DNA from: DATKIY01 sp963726755
Lineage (GTDB): Bacteria; Actinomycetota; Actinomycetes; JAHEKZ01
DNA: 64,000 nt
Direction: 5' to 3'
NCBI GenBank assembly: GCA_963726755.1
Contig: CAVSDB010000003.1
Span: 62,001-126,000, forward strand
Part shown: positions 47,901-56,203 of the stretch, one piece after another
How the letters are laid out: each line of letters starts with the position of its first letter
Position numbering within the stretch: position 1 is the stretch's first letter
Notes under the pieces: generated by a model
Database searches by the model: none
Told to the model about the DNA's origin: nothing
The model's input: the letters and a program-made list of their open reading frames with translations, nothing else
Position numbers and translations under genes: made by a program

Positions 47901-48133
47901 GCGAGTTCGGCCGCAGCCTTGTTTGTGAACGTCAGACCAAGCACCTCGTCCGGCGCCACGAGTCCGGAGGCAACCAACCAGACAACACGTGCGCTCATCA
48001 CCGTGGTTTTGCCGGAACCTGCCCCTGCGATGACCACCGATGGGGCTATCGGAGCGGTAATGGCGGCGATCTGCTCGGCCGTGAATTGAACGTCGAGCAC
48101 TCGACAGATTTGCTGAGGGGTAAAGCCGTTCAC
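44940..48133 (-). CDS. adnB: AdnB-like UvrD-type helicase-nuclease subunit (two frameshifts)
   Basis: GTG 48133 overlaps the adnA stop (GTGA). Residues 1-80 (FTAEQIAAITAPIAPSVVIA, GAGSGKTTVMSARVVWLVAS) carry Walker A; then one indel at ~47890. The middle has VVDFGDQMASAALLAEGHPV, AVLLDEYQDTSIAQKRLLLA (motif II), VGDPFQAIYGWRGASVRNIL, KVMTVHKAKGLEWPTVYLPG and LAYVAVTRAAASVLLSAHWW. A second indel near 45700 precedes the nuclease (LSASSLLRLAKNPDNFAREL, VISGRIDAVYEVAG, FEVIDWKTGRQKADPLQLAI). This is a RecBCD/AddAB-like end-resection enzyme with AdnA. Because all three pieces keep motifs in register, I infer sequencing indels; verification needed. Confidence 0.85.
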
Positions 48134-51100
48134 GAAACCACCTGCCGACCGGTGTCTTGAGCTGGGCACACGTGGTGGAAGGGGCAATATGTGCATGACT
48201 CACCCACCGTCGGGTGAAAGTCCTCGTCGGCGATGGTGTGAACCGCTCGATCCAGTGCCTCGTCGAGTACCTGGCTGCCAGCCGACGGCGCCTGTTGCTG
48301 CACCTTCGGCCCGGACTCGCCAATGCTCGCGTTGACTCGCAGTTGGACGAGCTCGGCTCCCCCGGGCGGGCCACTCATGTCGGGCAGCGGTGACTCGGCG
48401 ACCACCCGTTGATACGTAGCAAGCTGTAGGTGGTGGTCGACACTCTTCTGCGTTGGCGGCTTGCGCGACGTCTTGAGGTCGACGACGACCACGGCACCAT
48501 CAGCTGTCAGCTCGACTCGGTCGAGTCGTCCACGAAGTCGAACGAGTCGTCCTGCAACCGTCAACTCGCATTCGAAGTTCTGCTCGGTAGCGATCACCGT
48601 TCGTTCGCGCGCGGCCTGATGCCACTTCACGAAACGTTCCAGCGACGCTTCGGCTTCGCGGCGCTCGGCGCTCGACTCCCAAACCGCCCCGAAGGGGAGT
48701 TGACCCCATACCGAGTCGAGGTAGGTCGACAACTCCCCGACGGTGTCTCCGACGACACCGCGCGCTACCCCATCGGCAAGCGTGTGGACCACGGAGCCGA
48801 ACCCCGCTGCCGTCCCACGAGCAGGATCAGCCGAGACTTCGTGGCTGAGAAACCACTGCAACCGACAACCGTCGAGCTTTTCCAGTTGAGAACCTGACAA
48901 CTCGATGGGCTCGTCCTCTGAACGAACCGGAGCCTCAGCTTGGGTGGTGTCGTTGAGCCCCCACCAGCGATCAGGGTCCGCTGCCGGTGCGACCACGCGT
49001 CCGCGCAACGTAAGTTCGGCCAACTTCGCTAGCCGCTCAGCGGCCGCCTCTCTAACTGCCAGGGGCTGGGTCAGATCGATCACCGCCGCGCGCAGCCGCG
49101 TGGTAAGTCCAGCGAACGTCAAGGGCCGCAAGGACTGCTCGTCGCCTGGCAGGACCGGCGCGCCCAATTCGAGAAGGAAAGGTGACGGACGTGGACCATC
49201 GTCTGCTGGGGCATCGACGGCGGTCACGACCAGCCGACGTTGCGCACGAGTCACCGCCACGTAGAACAACCTGCGCTCGTCGCGCCTGACCTCGGCGAGT
49301 GAAGCCTCGTCGAGGACGCCATCGGGACCGAGTCGTTCGGCTTGCAAGAAGGACGGGCGACGTCGTAGGTCTGGCCAGAGCTCGTCTTGAACCCCGGCGA
49401 CAACCACGACTTGCCACTCCAAGCCCTTGCTTCGGTGTGCAGTCAACAGTCGGACCCCGGACGGCTGCGTCGATCTCTCGGTCAGCGTGTCACCTGGGAT
49501 CTGCTGCGACTCGACCTCAGCCGCGAACGACGCGACGTCTCGAGCCGTGGTTCGCTCATCGGTACGAGAAGCCACGTCGAAGAGGGCGACCACGGCGTCC
49601 AACGCACGATCGGCAGCCCGCCCGGCAGGTCCGGCCTCGAGGGACCGTCGGCGGAGTCGTTCGGGCCACGCCGTGCCGCTCCAGATCGACCAAAGAACCT
49701 CATGAGCCGAGGCTCCGGACTCGACCAGCTCGTGAGCCCGCGTGATGAGCGCGGCTAACCGTCGCACCGGGCCAGCGGTTCTGTTGTCGATCTGGGCAAC
49801 CAGCGATGGATCGCGCACCGCCTCACCAATCAGGACGTGCGACGGCGACGGTCCACCTGTACCGATGTCGTTGGCCCGAGCCTGTTCGCGCAATGCACGA
49901 CCAAGGCGTCGCAGGGACGTGGCATCGCAATCGATCAGCGGTGACAACAGGAGTTCACGGACGACGTCGTCCGTCAGCGACTCCGGATCCGATGCTGCGT
50001 GCAGCGCCAGCATCAACGGCGCCAAGGCTGGTTCGTTGGACAACGGAACCTCGTCGCCTGCCACCTCAACAGGAACCTCGGAGTGAATCAAGGCGCGTTG
50101 CAATCGAGGGATGTCCACGACGCCAGCCCGAACCAGCACCGCCATCTGCGACCAGGGCGTGCCGCGCTGCAGATGCTCGCGCCGAAGGAGGTCGGCGATG
50201 GCCGCCGCCTCGGCCTCGACCGAGGTGTAGGTGCGCACCTCGACTTGTCCAGCCCTTTGCGTTGGACCTGGAAGCAAATCGCGGTGGCTTCGGAGGTGAC
50301 GGACCAGCGGTGTGCCTGCGCCACCGAGGTGCTTGGCAACTCGACGCGATGCGGTGAGCACCGAAGTTGGACACCGACGTGAGATGCGAAGGGTCAACGT
50401 AGTCGCTGGCTCGCCTCGCGAGGTCGTAAACCGTTCCGGAAAGGACATGATCGCCTGCACCTCGGCGCCGCGGAACCGATAGATCGCTTGATCGGGATCG
50501 CCCACAACCAACAGGTCGCGACCTGAGCCGGCAATCGCCTGCAACAACCGTTCCTGCGCCGGGTCAGTGTCTTGATACTCGTCGACGACCACTAAGTCGT
50601 ACGCCGATTGAAGTTCGTGACGTCCGTGATCGGATTCGACATAAGCAACCGCTCGTGCGATCAACTCGGAATAGTCGAGGACACCGCGGGCGTCCAGCAC
50701 GTCGAGGTACTCGGCCAGGAAGTCGGCCGCTGCCAGCCAGTCAGCGCGCCCAAACGCAACGCGCCTGAGGTCCGCCGGTTGCAATCCAAGTGCTCGGGCA
50801 CGACCGAGCAGAGCGCGGATCTCATCGGTGAAGCCCCGGGTGGGCAGTGCGGCATGCAATTCCTTGGGCCAGGTGACAGAACTGACGGCTAGATCGTTCG
50901 CGAGTAGTTCACGGACAGCGACGTCCTGCTCGGGACCGGACATCAACCGCAGAATCCGGGTGCTGTCGTCGGCCGCCTGCGTGCGGGAAACCAGGGAGTA
51001 CCCGAAGCCGTGGAAGGTCCACGCGAGCGGGGCAGCGACCGTTCGATTCAAGCGCGTGCCGATTCGCGAGCGCAGTTCGTTGGCCGCCTTGCGACTGAAA

Positions 51101-51369
51101 GTCAGCGTCAGGATGCGATCAGGATCGGTTCCGGCTGCGACTCGGGCCGCCACAGCCTCGACGAGCGTTGTCGTCTTTCCGGTTCCTGGACCGGCAAGCA
51201 AGAGCACCGGACCGTGCCCGGCTTGGCGCACGGTGTCGACAACACGCTGCTGGTGTTCGTCGAGCACGATCCCCGACGGCACGGTCTGGAGATCAAGAAC
51301 CGATTCGACAGCGGGGGCAGTAAGGACGGGAGGGCTCACGTCGGCTATTTGAGCATCGACCTCAGACAT
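48130..51369 (-). CDS. adnA: AdnA-like UvrD-type helicase with C-terminal PD-(D/E)XK nuclease
   Basis: 1079 residues, intact. Walker A VLLLAGPGTGKTTTLVEAVA near residue 55-75; motif II LVVVDEYQDTDPAQERLLQA; motif III GDPDQAIYRFRGAEVQAIMS; motif V GVRLLTAHRSKGLEWQVVVV; motif VI LFYVAVTRAQRRLVVTAVD. The nuclease domain (LEKLDGCRLQWFLSHEVSAD, AVVVVDLKTSRKPPTQKSVD) ends with CTYCPFHHVC, so with the first cysteine it has the C...CxxCxxxxxC iron-sulfur set. The start overlaps the end of the ATL gene by eight bases; stop overlaps adnB. Matches Rv3202c. Confidence 0.93.
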   Translation of the reverse strand: MSEVDAQIADVSPPVLTAPAVESVLDLQTVPSGIVLDEHQQRVVDTVRQAGHGPVLLLAGPGTGKTTTLVEAVAARVAAGTDPDRILTLTFSRKAANELRSRIGTRLNRTVAAPLAWTFHGFGYSLVSRTQAADDSTRILRLMSGPEQDVAVRELLANDLAVSSVTWPKELHAALPTRGFTDEIRALLGRARALGLQPADLRRVAFGRADWLAAADFLAEYLDVLDARGVLDYSELIARAVAYVESDHGRHELQSAYDLVVVDEYQDTDPAQERLLQAIAGSGRDLLVVGDPDQAIYRFRGAEVQAIMSFPERFTTSRGEPATTLTLRISRRCPTSVLTASRRVAKHLGGAGTPLVRHLRSHRDLLPGPTQRAGQVEVRTYTSVEAEAAAIADLLRREHLQRGTPWSQMAVLVRAGVVDIPRLQRALIHSEVPVEVAGDEVPLSNEPALAPLMLALHAASDPESLTDDVVRELLLSPLIDCDATSLRRLGRALREQARANDIGTGGPSPSHVLIGEAVRDPSLVAQIDNRTAGPVRRLAALITRAHELVESGASAHEVLWSIWSGTAWPERLRRRSLEAGPAGRAADRALDAVVALFDVASRTDERTTARDVASFAAEVESQQIPGDTLTERSTQPSGVRLLTAHRSKGLEWQVVVVAGVQDELWPDLRRRPSFLQAERLGPDGVLDEASLAEVRRDERRLFYVAVTRAQRRLVVTAVDAPADDGPRPSPFLLELGAPVLPGDEQSLRPLTFAGLTTRLRAAVIDLTQPLAVREAAAERLAKLAELTLRGRVVAPAADPDRWWGLNDTTQAEAPVRSEDEPIELSGSQLEKLDGCRLQWFLSHEVSADPARGTAAGFGSVVHTLADGVARGVVGDTVGELSTYLDSVWGQLPFGAVWESSAERREAEASLERFVKWHQAARERTVIATEQNFECELTVAGRLVRLRGRLDRVELTADGAVVVVDLKTSRKPPTQKSVDHHLQLATYQRVVAESPLPDMSGPPGGAELVQLRVNASIGESGPKVQQQAPSAGSQVLDEALDRAVHTIADEDFHPTVGESCTYCPFHHVCPAQDTGRQVVS

Positions 51370-51691
51370 TGCCGGGTGCTACCGGACCTTCCCATCTGGC
51401 GAGCGTCCAGTCGACGCGGTCGCCCGCCGGACGCATCGGCGTCTCGTCCGCGCGCAGCCGCTCCAATGCCTGCCGCGTGACGGTCTCGGCCGGTGAGCCA
51501 TCGGCCCGAACGACGCGCCACCAGGGCACTCCCGATCCGAAGCGGGCCATGGTGTGGCCGACCTGCCTAGGTCCTCCGGACCCAAGAATCGCGGCGACGT
51601 CCCCGTATGAGAGCGCCCTCCCGCGCGGAATCTGAGCAACGAGGTCAAGGACCTGCTCCGCGTACGGACTCGGCAGACCTTCCTCGCTCAC
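51362..51691 (-). CDS. Alkyltransferase-like protein (ATL) of the MGMT family
   Basis: 109 residues. YAEQVLDLVAQIPRGRALSY and GDVAAILGSGGPRQVGHTMA are the Ada/MGMT helix-turn-helix; the active-site PCHRV is replaced by GVPWWRVVRADGSPAET, so there is no acceptor cysteine. ATL proteins bind O6-alkylguanine and hand it to nucleotide excision repair. Translated into adnA through an eight-base overlap, tying lesion recognition and double-strand-break processing together; equivalent to Rv3204, but here directly coupled. Confidence 0.93.
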   Translation of the reverse strand: MSEEGLPSPYAEQVLDLVAQIPRGRALSYGDVAAILGSGGPRQVGHTMARFGSGVPWWRVVRADGSPAETVTRQALERLRADETPMRPAGDRVDWTLARWEGPVAPGNV

Positions 51692-51760
51692 GGTCGCACC
51701 TTACGGGGATGCCAGTCCTTGGTGTGGCACGATCACCGAGTGGAGGGTGGCCCCGCTGAC

Positions 51761-54235
51761 GTGAGCATTGGCAGCGACCCAGCGTCCCTCGGTTCTCCCG
51801 AAAACAGCCCTCGAGCCGAGACCGTGCAACCCGCTCGCGCGCCCAAAGTTCCGTCCATTCCGCTTCCCCCCGCGCAAATCGTTGAGCCCGCGATGCCAGC
51901 ACGCATCCGTCGCTCCAACGACGCAATTCGCGCAGGTGGTTGGGCGCTTGTTACCGCTCTGCTGCTGTTGCTCGGTGACGTTGCACTCGGTACGGCATCT
52001 GGGCTCGAGGACGATCTCAACAGTGCGATAACCACGCTGCCAGACCTGATCTTGCAACTGCTCACCTGGGCGAGCAATCTGCTGCTTCTCGTCTTGCCGC
52101 CCATCATGATTGTCGACCTCGCGATCCGACGGCGCTGGCGCACCATGCTGGTTGCATCCTTCGCCGCCTCAGTTGCCTGGCTGGCTGCCTACGCGTTCAT
52201 GACCTTCGGTCCGGACGCCGTGTCGTTGACACTGCTCGACGCACTCACCACCGGCGGTCCCCAAGGCAGTCGGACAGAGATCGCCTTCCCCTTACTGTCG
52301 GCGATCGTCGCCTTCGCTTCGGTTGTGGGGCTGACTGGACGAGTCCGAATGGCGGCCACCGTTTGGGGCTTCACCGGCGCCTACGTCGTGTTGCTCCTGT
52401 TCAACCGTCAAGCCACTCCCCTAGCGCTGGCCGTAAGCATCATCGGTGGTCACGCGATTGGCGTCGCGATGCGCTACGCCTTCGGAACCGCCAACCCCCG
52501 ACCGGTCGGTGCCACGATCGCCAAGGCGCTGGCACGAGTTGCGGTGCCACTGTCATATTTGGAACTCGTCGACGACAACGACGAGGGACGCTACTACCGC
52601 GCGACGTCAATCGTTGGCGAACCACTCGACGTGGTCGTGATTGACCGCGATCGACGCTCCGCAGGGTTTATCTACCAGGTGTATCGCCGGCTGCGCGTGC
52701 AACGTGTGGTCGAGCGACGTCCGACGCTGTCGGTACGTCGCGCCGTCGACCAGGCCGTCCTCCCTGTGTACGCCGCGACGCGTCACGGCGTACGCACACC
52801 CGCGGTCGTTGCCGCCGCGTCTGTCGACCGTGACGCGGCGGTCGTCGCCTTCGAACACATCGATGGATTGCGTTCGTTTGACGTGCTCACCCCACAAGAG
52901 TTGACCGACGATTTGCTAGCCGATTTGTGGGAACAGGTTCGCTCACTCCACCGCGCAGGGATTGCTCACGAGGAATTGCACGCCGGCAATCTCGCCGTGG
53001 ACGCCCAGGGTCGCGTCTGGCTGCTTGGTCTGGAATCTGGCGAGGTTGCGGCGGACCAACTAACGCTTCGCATCGACGACGCCGAACTACTCGTAACCAC
53101 CGCGCAACTGATCGGTGCGGACCGTGCGGTCCGCGGCGCACTCCAGGAACTCACCGCACAACGTCTTGGCGAAGCGCTTCCCCTGCTGCAGGTCATTGCG
53201 CTTAGCCGAACCAACCGGCGCAGCCTGAAAAAGCATCGCGGATTGATGGCTGATCTGCGCGATGCCGTGATCGCGGCCTTCCCCGCCGCTCCGACCGAAC
53301 CAGTTCGGCTGGAGCGACTCCGTCCGCGCACGCTGGTGGCGTTGTTTGCCTTCATGTTCGCCGTCACTGTTCTGTTGGGACAACTGGCATCGGTCAACCT
53401 CGCATCGATCCTGACCGAGGCGGATCCGGCTTGGGCTGCGATGACGTTCCTCGCCTCGCTGTTGACCTACATTTCCGCCACCGTCGTCATCACGAGTTTT
53501 GCACCGGTGGCGTTGAAGTGGATTCGCACGTTCATGGCCCAACTGGCTTCGACGTTCGTCTCCCTCGTGGCACCAGCAGCAGTCGGAAACATCGGGACGA
53601 ACACTCGGTATATCCAGCAGCAGGGGGCGGCCCCTGCGGTCGCTTTGGCCAGTGTCGGGGCGTCGCAGGTCTTCGTTTTCTTGTCGTACTTGATCCTCGT
53701 TGTGCTCTTCGGAGTAATGACCGGTAGGCAGAATGGTCCGGACCTCCTCCCTGGTGGCACCTTGCTGCTCGTGATCGGTGTCGTCATCGTGGTAGGCGCA
53801 CTCACGTTGGCCCTCCCCTGGACGCGACACATCTTGGTGGCGCGGATCCGACCACTTGTCGAACCAACGCTTCCCCGCATGGCGCAGATGGTTCGCCAAC
53901 CGCACCGCATGGTGATGGCGTTGGCCGGTTCACTTGCCCTCAACCTCGCGTATGCCGCCGCGCTCTACTGTGCGGTCTACGCGTACGGAGGAGACCTGAC
54001 CTACCCAGCCGTCGGCTTCGTCTACTTGGCGGCGGGTGCGATCGGTTCGGCCGCACCGACTCCTGGAGGCATCGGAGCGGTGGAGGCTGCGCTAGCAGCG
54101 GGACTGACTGCTGCCGGTCTCGACGGTGCTACGGCCGTCCAGTCAGCCTTGCTGTTCCGCGCGGCTACGTTTTGGGTACCGATCGTCCCCGGGTGGATCA
54201 GTTTCCAGTGGTTGCAACGCCATGGTGCGCTCTAG
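51761..54235 (+). CDS. Kinase-like / lysylphosphatidylglycerol-synthase-type (YbhN) flippase fusion protein
   Basis: GTG 51761 is chosen; the frame is open to 51719. 824 residues. TM helices at ~45-240 (ALVTALLLLLGDVALGTASG; NLLLLVLPPIMIVDLAIRRR). A cytoplasmic ABC1/RIO-like kinase portion follows (VIDRDRRSAGFIYQVYRRLR, VAFEHIDGLRSFDVLTPQEL, AGIAHEELHAGNLAVDAQGR, with HEELHAGN in place of HxDLHxxN). The last ~300 residues are an LPG_synthase_TM (UPF0104) domain with GNIGTNTRYIQQQGAAPAV and GAIGSAAPTPGGIGAVEAAL. Membrane lipid or polyprenyl-sugar handling is inferred. Confidence 0.82.
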   Translation: MSIGSDPASLGSPENSPRAETVQPARAPKVPSIPLPPAQIVEPAMPARIRRSNDAIRAGGWALVTALLLLLGDVALGTASGLEDDLNSAITTLPDLILQLLTWASNLLLLVLPPIMIVDLAIRRRWRTMLVASFAASVAWLAAYAFMTFGPDAVSLTLLDALTTGGPQGSRTEIAFPLLSAIVAFASVVGLTGRVRMAATVWGFTGAYVVLLLFNRQATPLALAVSIIGGHAIGVAMRYAFGTANPRPVGATIAKALARVAVPLSYLELVDDNDEGRYYRATSIVGEPLDVVVIDRDRRSAGFIYQVYRRLRVQRVVERRPTLSVRRAVDQAVLPVYAATRHGVRTPAVVAAASVDRDAAVVAFEHIDGLRSFDVLTPQELTDDLLADLWEQVRSLHRAGIAHEELHAGNLAVDAQGRVWLLGLESGEVAADQLTLRIDDAELLVTTAQLIGADRAVRGALQELTAQRLGEALPLLQVIALSRTNRRSLKKHRGLMADLRDAVIAAFPAAPTEPVRLERLRPRTLVALFAFMFAVTVLLGQLASVNLASILTEADPAWAAMTFLASLLTYISATVVITSFAPVALKWIRTFMAQLASTFVSLVAPAAVGNIGTNTRYIQQQGAAPAVALASVGASQVFVFLSYLILVVLFGVMTGRQNGPDLLPGGTLLLVIGVVIVVGALTLALPWTRHILVARIRPLVEPTLPRMAQMVRQPHRMVMALAGSLALNLAYAAALYCAVYAYGGDLTYPAVGFVYLAAGAIGSAAPTPGGIGAVEAALAAGLTAAGLDGATAVQSALLFRAATFWVPIVPGWISFQWLQRHGAL

Positions 54236-54241
54236 CTCCGA

Positions 54242-54646
54242 CTAGTTCGTACCCGGTCCCTCGTACTTGAGGTCTTCACCGGCCAGCGCACGCAGAACGC
54301 AGAACTCGTTGCCTTCTGGGTCGGCCAACACGACCCACGATTCGTCGCCGCGTTGACCGATGTTTACCCGCGTGGCACCCAGCGCCTCTAGACGCGCGAC
54401 CTCGACGGCCTGATTGTCAGGACGCAGATCGAGGTGGATTCGATTCTTTCCTGACTTCGCTTCGGGAACCCGCAAGAAGAGAACGTCAGGAGCAACGCCG
54501 GCTTCGGGACTTCCAACCGGCGGTTCGAGGACGACTTCATCGTCATCGTCGAATGTCCGTCGCCAACCGAGGGCTGGCTGCCAGAAGTCGGCGAGACGCC
54601 GAGGGTCGGAAGCATCAATACACCAACATTGCAGTCGCACGCTCAT
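54242..54646 (-). CDS. VOC-family (glyoxalase-like) protein
   Basis: 134 residues, two beta-alpha-beta-beta-beta modules: CWCIDASDPRRLADFWQPAL, WVVLADPEGNEFCVLRAL, and NRIHLDLRPDNQAVEVARLE AL. Resembles actinobacterial 4a-hydroxytetrahydrobiopterin-dehydratase-like/VOC proteins. Histidine H57 and E in the DPEGNE motif may hold metal; reaction unknown. It is convergent with the membrane fusion gene. Confidence 0.85.
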   Translation of the reverse strand: MSVRLQCWCIDASDPRRLADFWQPALGWRRTFDDDDEVVLEPPVGSPEAGVAPDVLFLRVPEAKSGKNRIHLDLRPDNQAVEVARLEALGATRVNIGQRGDESWVVLADPEGNEFCVLRALAGEDLKYEGPGTN

Positions 54647-54661
54647 GGCAGAAGCCTAGAG

Positions 54662-55852
54662 TCAGTAAGCAGGAAGCGAGGGGTCAATCTGGTTGACCCA
54701 CGCCGAAACGCCACCACCGACATGTTGAGCGTCGGCGAAGCCAGCGCCCTTAACGACAGCCAGCACCTCGGCCGAACGACTACCGACCTTGCAGTACAAG
54801 ACAACCGGCTTGTCATGTGGCAACGACTCCAGCGCATTGCCCATGAGAAACTCGTTCTTGGGGATCAGTACCGAGCCTGGAACCGAGACAATCTCGTACT
54901 CAGCCGGCTCACGGACGTCGATGAGAATGAAGTCCTCTTCGCCACGGTCACGTCGGTCAAGTCGTTCCTTGAGTTCGCGCACGCTGATCGTCGAGTCTTT
55001 GGCAGCTTCGGCGGCATCCTCAGAGATGACACCGCAGAAAGCTTCATAGTCGATGAGTTCGGTGACCGTGGGGTTCTCACCGCAGACAGCGCAGTTCGGA
55101 TCCTTACGGATTCGAACCTTGCGGGTGTTCGACTCCAAGGCGTCGTAGATCACGAGTTGACCGATGAGGCTTTCCCCTATACCCGTGAGCAACTTGATGG
55201 CCTCGTTCGCTTGGAAGGTGCCGATGGTGCCAGCCATCACGCCCAGCACCCCACCCTCGGCGCACGAAGGGACCATGCCCGGGGGCGGAGGCTCGGGGTA
55301 GAGGCAGCGGTAGCACGGGCCGTGCTCGGCCCAGAAGACGCTGGCCTGACCGTCGAATCGGTAGATCGAACCCCAGACGTACGGCTTGCCGAGCAAGACC
55401 GCGGCGTCGTTGACCAGATAGCGGGTCGCGAAGTTGTCGGTGCCGTCGACGATGAGGTCGTACTGCCCGAAGATCTCCATGACGTTGGTGGAGTCAAGGC
55501 GCTCTTCGTGGAGGCGAACATCGATGAATGGGTTGATCTCTTTGATCGAGTCGCGCGCCGACTCGGCCTTGGAACGTCCGACGTCGCTTTGGCCGTGGAT
55601 GATCTGGCGCTGCAGGTTGGACTCGTCGACCGTGTCGAACTCGACGATGCCGATCGTGCCGACCCCAGCGGCCGCTAGATAGACCAGTACTGGTGAGCCC
55701 AGTCCACCTGCACCGATGGCCAGCACGCGGGAGTTCTTGAGTCGCTTCTGCCCGATCATCGCCACCTCGGGGATGATGATGTGGCGGGAATAGCGCCTGA
55801 CCTCGTCGACGCTCAGTTGCTGCGCAGGCTCGACCAACGGCGGGATAGACAC
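54662..55852 (-). CDS. moeZ: Adenylyltransferase/sulfurtransferase MoeZ
   Basis: GTG 55852 (SIPPLVEPAQQLSVDEVRRY) with GGAG upstream; the frame is open to 56023 but the family start lies here. 396 residues. ThiF/MoeB domain: SRVLAIGAGGLGSPVLVYLA and DLIVDGTDNFATRYLVNDAA, zinc cysteines CYRCLYP and CAVCGENPTV; rhodanese domain with catalytic Cys in VLYCKVGSRSAEVLAV. It activates MoaD- and CysO-type sulfur carrier proteins by adenylation and thiocarboxylation. Works with moaE (34.2 kb). Matches Rv3206c. Confidence 0.95.
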   Translation of the reverse strand: MSIPPLVEPAQQLSVDEVRRYSRHIIIPEVAMIGQKRLKNSRVLAIGAGGLGSPVLVYLAAAGVGTIGIVEFDTVDESNLQRQIIHGQSDVGRSKAESARDSIKEINPFIDVRLHEERLDSTNVMEIFGQYDLIVDGTDNFATRYLVNDAAVLLGKPYVWGSIYRFDGQASVFWAEHGPCYRCLYPEPPPPGMVPSCAEGGVLGVMAGTIGTFQANEAIKLLTGIGESLIGQLVIYDALESNTRKVRIRKDPNCAVCGENPTVTELIDYEAFCGVISEDAAEAAKDSTISVRELKERLDRRDRGEEDFILIDVREPAEYEIVSVPGSVLIPKNEFLMGNALESLPHDKPVVLYCKVGSRSAEVLAVVKGAGFADAQHVGGGVSAWVNQIDPSLPAY

Positions 55853-56203
55853 AAAGGGCTCCAAGCAAGTGTGGACCAGGCAGAAACTGACGTTCTGAGG
55901 GGATAACTGTGCCCCACCCGGCGACATTCCATATTCAGGGGGACCCAAGTCCCAGCCCCTCAACCCAAACCCCGAGATCCTAAGAACGACGCGCTCTCCC
56001 GCCCGGATCGGCTCTGTCGGCATTCAGGTGGGGGCAAATGAATCTGATCTAACGACCCTCGCCCTGCCTCATCGCGGCCGACAATCTAGGCTACGAAAAC
56101 GACGAGGTCGAGGTTTCTACTGGGGTTGATGCCCCAGCTGCACCGCCGCAGACAATTCCTGAGAACCTGCTCCATCGATTCGCTTAGTCCCGGAAGGATT
56201 GAC
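55853..56203. promoter_or_regulatory. Divergent moeZ/katG intergenic region with a repeat fragment
   Basis: 350 bases. It holds one copy of the TCCTAAGAACGACGCG word (55978-55993) that also forms the arms of the inverted repeat downstream of katG. No FurA gene or recognisable Fur box precedes katG. GGAAGGATTGAC serves the katG ATG. Confidence 0.5.

Noticed and set aside
53087..53905. Long minus-strand frame inside the kinase/flippase fusion gene
   Set aside because: Composition is that of a shadow frame (R, H, D, Q rich) opposite strongly coding TM helices.
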